Assembly: GCA_018136815.1 (NCBI GenBank)
Contig: CM030945.1
Coordinates: 1,347,679 to 1,411,678 of the forward strand
Direction: 5' to 3'
From: Isochrysis galbana
Taxonomy: Eukaryota > Haptophyta > Isochrysidales > Isochrysidaceae
Length of the DNA: 64,000 nucleotides
Below, piece after piece: positions 58,199-64,000 of this stretch (position 1 is its first letter; the number at the start of each line of letters is the position of its first letter). Under the pieces are notes generated by a model. The model searched no databases, was not told where the DNA came from, and was given only the letters and a program-made list of their open reading frames with translations. Made by a program: the position numbers and the translations under genes.

Positions 58199-58315
58199 CC
58201 ACTTCTCTAATCTGAGTGTAAAAAATGAAAAGAAAAGAAATCCACTAATGGTCTTGCCTGTGTACAAGTCCCCCGACCCCTGTGCTAATAGGAGTATATA
58301 TGTGGGGAACAGTAA

Positions 58316-59000
58316 CTAAGTTTATACTTGGGTCTCCCATGGGGGGGCACGAGCCCCCCCCTCTCTAGTCCTCCCCCGCTGTGGGGGAGGAACCACCCAT
58401 CCTCCCGGCATGCCCTATGGCTTGCCAGGAGCAGACAACCCTACTGACTACTGACCCACTGACCCACTCTCTCCCACTGACCCACTCTCTCGCTCACAGG
58501 TCACAGGCTCGCCCTATTTGCCCACCCCGGTCTGTCGAGGCCGGCCCATTGCTCCAACCCCTCCTCCCTCCTCCCCCCCTGGCCGACAGGCAGACAGGTG
58601 CAGCGTGGGGGCGCCAAAGGCTCCGGAGCGCCAGCGAGGGAGAGGCAGGGGAGGCGAGGGCCCCGCCCTAGCCTCCTTTGTTATTTGTGTTCCCTGAGCT
58701 CTTGAGCTGGCCTCTAAGAGCCTCCAAGGTTCGCCAATGGGAAGCCGGAGGCCTGCCGCAGGCGCGCAGGCGCGTCATCGCCCGCGCAGCAGGAGAGGGG
58801 TGAGAGAGCGGCGGAGGAGCGAGGCTCGTGAGCAAAAGCAAAAGCTCCGCCCACCGAAAAATGGGAAATGGGGAAGTCCAAGTCCCGCGCCTGTTTATTA
58901 CTGTTTACTCTTTACAGCCCTACAGGATAAGTCGGGACCGAGGCCGCCGCCCACCCGGAGACACAGGAGGAAGGGGGGGAATGATCACCGGGGTGTTGTA
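58316..59000 (+). mobile_element. Short LINE derivative: hairpin, leader and 3' UTR
   Basis: Hairpin CTAAGT TTAT ACTTGG (58316-58331, one G-T pair), then ATGGGGGGGC (ATG 58339). The GCGAGGGAGAGGCAGGGGAG block near 58633 matches the element at 25741-26500. The end (TAAGTCGGGACCGAGGCCGC, ACAGGAGGAAGG, GATCACCGGGG) matches 63187-63260. No coding part is left. It is another internal-deletion derivative. Confidence 0.6.
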
Positions 59001-60267
59001 TTCCTGCCCATCTGAAGGCTGTAGGCATGAATATTCGTGTAAGGTACGCGCTCACAATTACAATTGAACAGTTCCCCGTGTTGCCACTGACGCACAAGAC
59101 ACACAGATTCGGATTCCCCATGGTCTCAAGTCCAGGTTTGCAGATTTTGGTCTCGAAATTTGCGATTCGAATTTTGTTTTTGCTGTTACTATAATTGTTG
59201 GCTCGTTTAAGGTAATAAACCGGCATGACTTCGACTTCTCGTTCCGCAGTTGCTCTGCGAGACTCTCTCTCTCTCTCTCTCCGTCCTCCTCTCCTCGGCC
59301 GACGGAGGGAAGTTTCGTCCAAAACATTCTCCGGTCCCAGGATGTTCCGTGGGGGTCTCTCTGCGCTCCGCGAGGGAAAGGACGCGATCTCGCTCCGAGA
59401 TCACCCTCGCGCCCTCCCACGCTGCCCCGCCGTGCCCTCGGTCCCTCGCCCCCCGCGGCAGGTTCTTCCTCTCGGCGTGCCATCCGTCGCCTCCGGCCGT
59501 TATATTATTCCCCCCCCGCGCGAGGTTCTTCTCCTCCGCGCGCGGTTCGTTTCCTCCGGCCGTCGTTCGTTCCCCCCCCGCGCGCGCTGTTTCCCCCCCT
59601 CGCTTCGATTCCTCTCGCGATTCCTTCGATGATTGCCTCCATCTCGTCCGTTCTTCTTCGCGATTCTCGCGGAGGGGGTACCGATGTTTAACGTTAGTTT
59701 CGCCGCGTTTTCGGTGAAAGAAAGGAAGAACGAATGGCACGCGCCCCGCGTCTCGCGTCTTGTTTCGTCGCCCCTTGCTCGTCGCTTGTCTAGAAGTTCT
59801 CTCTGCACATCGCCTTCTTCCCCCCGCGCGAGTTTGGACCTCTCCTCGACCCTCCGCGTTGGCTTCAGCGGACGAGTTTTCACTTTAACGATAGTTTGAA
59901 CCCTTCGTTTGCGTAGTTTTGCGCTCTCTTTCCGTATTTCTTCGCGCATGACGAGCGATCGCGACCTCAGCCTTTGTCGCACGGGGAGGGTTTGTTTATC
60001 GTATGATTCCGGAGTGTTTACGTTAGTTTTCTGAGCCCAAGGTCGTTGGGGTTTGGGTTTCTTGTGAGTGTTTTTGTAGCAACTTCGTCGAGTCCCACCG
60101 TGTTCCCAAGCGAGCCCCCCGAGTTCCCGAGTCTATACCCCGAGTCAACGAGTCAATACCAGCCAAGCACGCGCCTGAGCCACCCCCAGTCGCCTGCCAC
60201 CACCTCCCACAAGCCTCCTTCCACACTTCCGCGCCCTCCGTGCGTCGTGCGTCGTGCGTCGATCACC
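59001..60267. other. Region upstream of the Gag-like ORF
   Basis: About 1.27 kb without a recognisable gene. It contains a CT block at 59265-59282 and several CCCCCCCGCGCG motifs at 59508-59590. It could be the leader of the Gag-like element. No long terminal repeat was identified because the other end lies beyond the gap. Confidence 0.4.
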
Positions 60268-62442
60268 ATGCCCGTAGTCACCCCCGAGGAAAGCTCCATG
60301 AGCTCCCCGCAAGAACCGCATTCCGCGCTAGCTGCCGGCGCGCCCTCGCAGGCCATCTCCAAGAGTGAGATGAGCCTTGCTCTGACAAGCACAAAATCTT
60401 CGCTCGCGCCTTCGGCTCCGGTCGTCACGTCGAGTTCTTCCCTTGAGAAATCTTCATCGTCCCCGCGTCATGAGCCCGTCTCTTCTTCTTCTCTTCCCGA
60501 ACTGTTCGGGTCGAAGTCTCCTGGGGAAGAGAGCCTCGTGGGACCCCTCCCTTCTTCAAAGGAGAGCCTTTCCGAGCCAGTTCTCCCCCCCTCTCGCCTC
60601 TCCGCGCCGACGGTCGAAGTTCCGCCGCCTCCGCGGGCCTCTACTCACACCCCGTCAACTGGAGCTGGAATGGGTCCTCTAGCCTCGTCCGTTGCTCCAC
60701 CGGTGGCCTTTCCTCTCCTTTCTTTCGCTGATCCTTTGCCAAGTGTTCCTTCCTCTCTCAATCCCTCTGTGGTTGGTGCTGAAGATGATGTGGGTTCCGT
60801 CCGGTCCCTCCCTCCTTTCGAGCCCCCACCATATGAAGAGTTTGTTCCACCCCCGTCGACGTATTCGTACCCCAAACGTAACGTCGTTCCACCTCCGACC
60901 GCCACCGTCGGCGCCGCCCAAATCATGGACCAACAAGTCCAGATCGAGGCTCTCCGCGGCGCTGTCGACCGCCTCGAGTCCTCTACCCTCCAAGCCGCCC
61001 AGCGCCACGAAGAATTTCAGCGAGAGGTGGGGTCTACCTTCAACACGATACTCAACATTCTACAGGGCCAAGCGGGCACTACGACTTCGTCTCGAGTCGA
61101 AACTTCGCCACCGCTTGTGGAAGAAGGAGACAACTCCATCGGTGCTCCCCCTGCCTCGGCCAAGTTCCCTTCTCAACCTTTGCCCGCCGCGCCGTTCTCC
61201 GTTCCGCCAAATCCGATTTCCGATCCCGTACCCAATACACCCGTTCCTGTCCCGTCTGTCAAGCCTGTTTCTGATCCCCAACCTCCACCCACCGTCGCGG
61301 GCCTCCGCTCGCTTCCAAATCCGGCGACTCGGCGGCATCCCGTCGATCCAAGCCTCGCCGGGGATGTTTCTGAGCGAGAGGTCATCCTAGCCTCATGGGA
61401 CCAACTGTTTAACATGTCCCCCTATGAGGTAGCTTCTCTCTACAAGAACTCCGACGATTTCGAGCTAATCCACGCCATTCTCAACGGCGGCCTCTCTCGG
61501 GCCGGCAATGTTTGGCACTACCGTGTGTTTTTCGAGAAGGAGCACGTGACCAAGTGGGCTCGGAGCCGCTTCTTCCTCGACCGCACCCTCCATCACCAAG
61601 TCCGAATGGGCAAAGAGCTTTCCGAGATCAAGTTCCCCAAGGGCCTGGCCTCGGACAACGTCCAGACAGCGGCCACCTCCTGGAATGATTTTCGTCTGTC
61701 CTTCATCAAGCCACTCGAGCGCGCCCTCTCGCTCGGCTGCGACCACCGTGAAATCTTTACATCCTTGCTAGCGGCCGCCAACTTGTGCACCACCGGCAAC
61801 CAAAGGATTTACGCCTTCCTCCTCGATCTCGCCGAAGATCCGGTTCTCTCTCTCAATCCCGCGCTGGCCTGCGACGTGCTTCTCCGCAAGTGCGACGCCA
61901 CTTTCGCGGCCAACGTGCCCGGCTTCGCCAAAGACTCCGCCTCCATGGAGTGGGACCGCCTCGTAGCCCGTGAAGCCGGCTCCGATCTCTTAGAGTTATC
62001 CAAGAATTTGGTGCGCGCGTACGTCCGCAAGATGGGTGACGCGAAGGTGGATGCCACGACGGTCTGGGACCACCCAAACATGTCGCACGATATCAATCAA
62101 CGATTCGAGTCCATCATTCGGAACGACAAGGTCGACGCGGCTCGCGGCGTGGATAACGCGACCAAGTTCGGCGAGTGTCTTGCGAAGACTCGCTTCCGCG
62201 TCGAGAACCACGAGCTCCCTCGTTCGGCCCTTTCGTGCGTCAACCTCTGCCAGCGCTACCTGAGCCCGTACGAACAAGCCCGCGCTGGCCAACAAGCGTC
62301 GGTCACGGTCGCCGCCGTGACGCCGCCGGCGACTACTTCCAAGTCCACCAAGACCGCCAAGGTTGCTAAGACTGCCTCTAACCCGCAGACACTACGGCTT
62401 CGATGGTCGCCGCCGTCCAAGCGGCGGTGGCCGAGGCATTAA
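60268..62442 (+). CDS. Gag-like polyprotein of a retrotransposon
   Basis: ATG 60268 in good context (ATCACCATGC), 724 residues. Residues 1-215 are Ser/Pro/Thr-rich and look disordered. A short coiled coil follows (QQVQIEALRGAVDRLESS). A second Pro-rich stretch precedes a folded helical region at about residues 370-660 (WDQLFNMSPYEVASLYKN, WHYRVFFEKEHVTKWAR, FIKPLERALSLGCDHREI, RFESIIRNDKVDAARG), which has the look of a capsid. The C-terminus is Lys/Thr-rich. There is no zinc knuckle in this frame. Continuation in another frame occurs near 62385. Retroelement identity is inferred from architecture and context. Confidence 0.5.
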   Translation: MPVVTPEESSMSSPQEPHSALAAGAPSQAISKSEMSLALTSTKSSLAPSAPVVTSSSSLEKSSSSPRHEPVSSSSLPELFGSKSPGEESLVGPLPSSKESLSEPVLPPSRLSAPTVEVPPPPRASTHTPSTGAGMGPLASSVAPPVAFPLLSFADPLPSVPSSLNPSVVGAEDDVGSVRSLPPFEPPPYEEFVPPPSTYSYPKRNVVPPPTATVGAAQIMDQQVQIEALRGAVDRLESSTLQAAQRHEEFQREVGSTFNTILNILQGQAGTTTSSRVETSPPLVEEGDNSIGAPPASAKFPSQPLPAAPFSVPPNPISDPVPNTPVPVPSVKPVSDPQPPPTVAGLRSLPNPATRRHPVDPSLAGDVSEREVILASWDQLFNMSPYEVASLYKNSDDFELIHAILNGGLSRAGNVWHYRVFFEKEHVTKWARSRFFLDRTLHHQVRMGKELSEIKFPKGLASDNVQTAATSWNDFRLSFIKPLERALSLGCDHREIFTSLLAAANLCTTGNQRIYAFLLDLAEDPVLSLNPALACDVLLRKCDATFAANVPGFAKDSASMEWDRLVAREAGSDLLELSKNLVRAYVRKMGDAKVDATTVWDHPNMSHDINQRFESIIRNDKVDAARGVDNATKFGECLAKTRFRVENHELPRSALSCVNLCQRYLSPYEQARAGQQASVTVAAVTPPATTSKSTKTAKVAKTASNPQTLRLRWSPPSKRRWPRH

Positions 62443-63020
62443 AATCGCAAAACAACAACTCGAACCGCAAGGCGACTGGCGCTGACAATCGTCGGGCTCC
62501 GCCTCCGCCTACGAATTACTCCGCATCGTCTCCGTTACCGGACGCACTTCTTGACCGTCCCTCGGCAAAAGCACGTCTTCCCGTCGCCAATGTGATCCCC
62601 CTCCGAACGGCCTTGGGCTTCCGGCCGATTCGGGCCTCTCGGAATGGGATCCAGGTAGCTGGTCTCGAGCGCGAGCCCGCTTCTGGCAAATCTCTCGTTA
62701 CGCGGGTCACCCGGCCCTTCGCGCTGCGCTCACGCGCTGCCGTCCCTCGGATGCCACCATGACGGCGCCGCGTCTCGACGACTTAGACCGCGACGTCAAG
62801 GAGTGGACCGACGCCAACGGCTGCGCGTACTGCGCCTTTCGTCCCCGGGCTCCATCTGGTACGCCGAGGCAGACTTGTGGAAGTATGGCACGGGCGACGG
62901 AGCTCATAACCCGTCGTTTGCCAACCATACATTCGTTTTCTCTGCGAGGCGGCAGTGGCGAGTGTGGTAACGACCCAGAAGTCCACCGCCGCCTCCGCAC
63001 GATGGTTGTTCTCCGTCCGG
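62385..63020 (+). pseudogene. Downstream frames of the Gag-like element, cut by the gap
   Basis: In the +1-shifted frame from about 62387 the peptide continues as TTASMVAAVQAAVAEALKSQ and NNNSNRKATGADNRR. Further on, a third frame reads SEWDPGSWSRARARFWQISR and then CRPSDATMTAP and a Cys pair (GCAYCAF). The alternation suggests either programmed frameshifting or decay. The assembly gap at 63021 removes what follows. Confidence 0.4.
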
Positions 63021-63120
63021 NNNNNNNNNNNNNNNNNNNNNNNNNNNNNNNNNNNNNNNNNNNNNNNNNNNNNNNNNNNNNNNNNNNNNNNNNNNNNNNN
63101 NNNNNNNNNNNNNNNNNNNN
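63021..63120. other. Assembly gap (100 Ns)
   Basis: One hundred consecutive N, a typical placeholder for a gap of unknown length. The Gag-like element is cut here, and a LINE 3' UTR begins directly after it. Confidence 0.99.
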
Positions 63121-63380
63121 AGAAGGGAGTGGGCAGAGCGAGAGCTCCGCTCACCGGAAAATAGGTAAGTCCCGCACCTGTTTACAGGATAAGTCGGGAC
63201 CGAGGCCGCCGCCAGCCCGGTAGGCATAGGAGGAAGGGGGGAACGGATCACCGGGGGGGGGCGCGGGCCACCGACCATATCTAAGCCCTTTTCCCCTATC
63301 CCCCTAGTAGTGCACGGGGGGAGTCGCCTGATGGCGGGGGGGAAAGGGCCGGGGGAGTGGGGGTGTAGAAAGTTTCCTAC
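63121..63380 (+). mobile_element. LINE 3' UTR copy after the gap
   Basis: GATAAGTCGGGACCGAGGCC, AGGAGGAAGGGGGGAA and GATCACCGGGG match the end of the element at 58316-59000. The following CCCCTAGTAGTGCACGGGGG matches the minus-strand 3' UTR near 21.68 kb (CCCCTAAGTAGAGCACGAGG). It is a LINE-family 3' region whose upstream part is hidden by the gap. Confidence 0.65.
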
Positions 63381-64000
63381 GTGAGTAGAAAGTAGAGGAT
63401 GCCTGCCGAAACCCGTTTCTGCGCACCCGTGACGGCGTGCGGAAACTTCCATGGCGTCCCCGCGGAGAATGACGAAACCCGACGGCGCGCGGAAAGTTCC
63501 CACGCAGGGATATTAGTATTGCAAAAAGAAAACACACGTATACAAAAAAATCACCTGGCCCTCTTTTGACGGAACGCGACTTAGGCACAAGGCACATGCG
63601 GGGGGGGCATCACCTCTGCGCATTGTGGAGGGGGGCGGGCGGGGGGGGGGGGGGGGCGTCGCGCAAGGGGTTTTGTTTTTGGGGCGAGCCACTGGGAGCG
63701 GCGAACTCTGACCCAAATATCCACGAAATATCCGCGGATATCTTCGCCCGCCAAAGCCGCCCAAATATCCAAGAGATATATCCGGATATATCCGCCAACC
63801 CCTATTTGCGTTAGCAAACGGGCGAAGGGGGGCGACTGGCGACAGGAGGGAGATGGGAAGGGAGCGGCTCAAGACGTTCCGAATACCCTTGTGGCAGGTA
63901 TCTTCGGGGCGCAGTTGCTTATTTCTCGAGAACTGCTCGCGGCGCGAGCTGGTGCAAGGGCCGTTCTTCTTTTTTGACGAGAGGTTCCTCCTCCCCCCCC
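63381..64000. other. Window end with TIR-family terminus and ATATCC repeats
   Basis: At 63549-63585 the sequence ATCACCTGGCCCTCTTTTGACGGAACGCGACTT-like block repeats 1597-1633 almost exactly, marking the right end of another TIR element. At 63715-63800 a cluster of GATATC, ATATCCGCGGATAT and ATATCCGGATAT palindromes is present. No gene is seen. Confidence 0.5.

Noticed and set aside
58830-63255. Similar blocks at about 58.85-59.0 and 63.12-63.26 kb as the two LTRs of the Gag-like element
   Set aside because: The blocks also resemble LINE 3' UTRs at other places and lack LTR termini, so independent LINE-family copies explain them better.

Overview
This is a nuclear contig from a unicellular eukaryote, probably a microalga. 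The genes have GT-AG introns, the coding DNA is GC-rich, there are long GA/CT microsatellites, and non-LTR retrotransposon debris is dense. A haptophyte or similar alga is my best guess, but that is inference and nothing here fixes the taxon. Most coding sequence lies on the minus strand. One assembly gap of 100 Ns sits at 63021-63120.

Layout. (1) 1-8.2 kb: LINE-type retrotransposon remains carrying two kinds of terminal-inverted-repeat insertion, plus an intact HNH-like nuclease ORF (2996-3724). (2) 8.5-20 kb: three host genes: an eight-exon monomeric NADP-isocitrate dehydrogenase with a probable mitochondrial presequence (8494-11624, minus), a coiled-coil protein (13377-14798, plus) and a two-exon kinesin with a C-terminal PH-like domain (16033-20053, minus). 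(3) 21.5-24.1 kb: one retroelement nested in another, each with its own target-site duplication. (4) 24.7-25.3 kb: a small four-helix membrane protein. (5) 25.7-32.1 kb: a mosaic of LINE fragments, an AT-rich orphan ORF, a tRNA-like element and a minisatellite. (6) 32.3-54.8 kb: a single nine-exon gene that I assembled from eight long ORFs plus one short exon, encoding about 7,140 residues. It carries LamG-like, SPRY, HEXXH, DUF3638-type ATPase-like, NUDT9-like, EF-hand, RanBP2-type zinc finger, thioredoxin-like, ankyrin and ADP-ribosyltransferase segments. (7) 55-64 kb: microsatellites, an alpha/beta hydrolase (57425-58198), more retroelement copies and a Gag-like ORF that runs towards the gap.

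The LINE pieces make one family. The most complete copy (4400-7704, minus) has ORF1 with a Cys/His cluster and ORF2 with an AP-endonuclease-like (EEP) domain. A separate fragment supplies reverse transcriptase, and four fragments supply an ORF2 C-terminus with a zinc finger. At eight sites the 5' end is a short perfect or near-perfect hairpin followed shortly by ATGGAG or ATGGGG. In the two copies with a clean target-site duplication, the hairpin begins at the first base of the element. The stems differ in sequence but stay paired, so structure seems to be what is conserved. Most copies are internal-deletion derivatives that keep only the 5' leader and the 3' region.

The host genes show no operon-like relationship. 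The giant gene is the most interesting: one chain combines a NUDT9/TRPM2-type ADP-ribose-binding fold, whose Nudix box has lost its usual catalytic residues, with an ADP-ribosyltransferase domain and EF-hands. This suggests ADP-ribose or NAD and calcium signalling, but that is inference.
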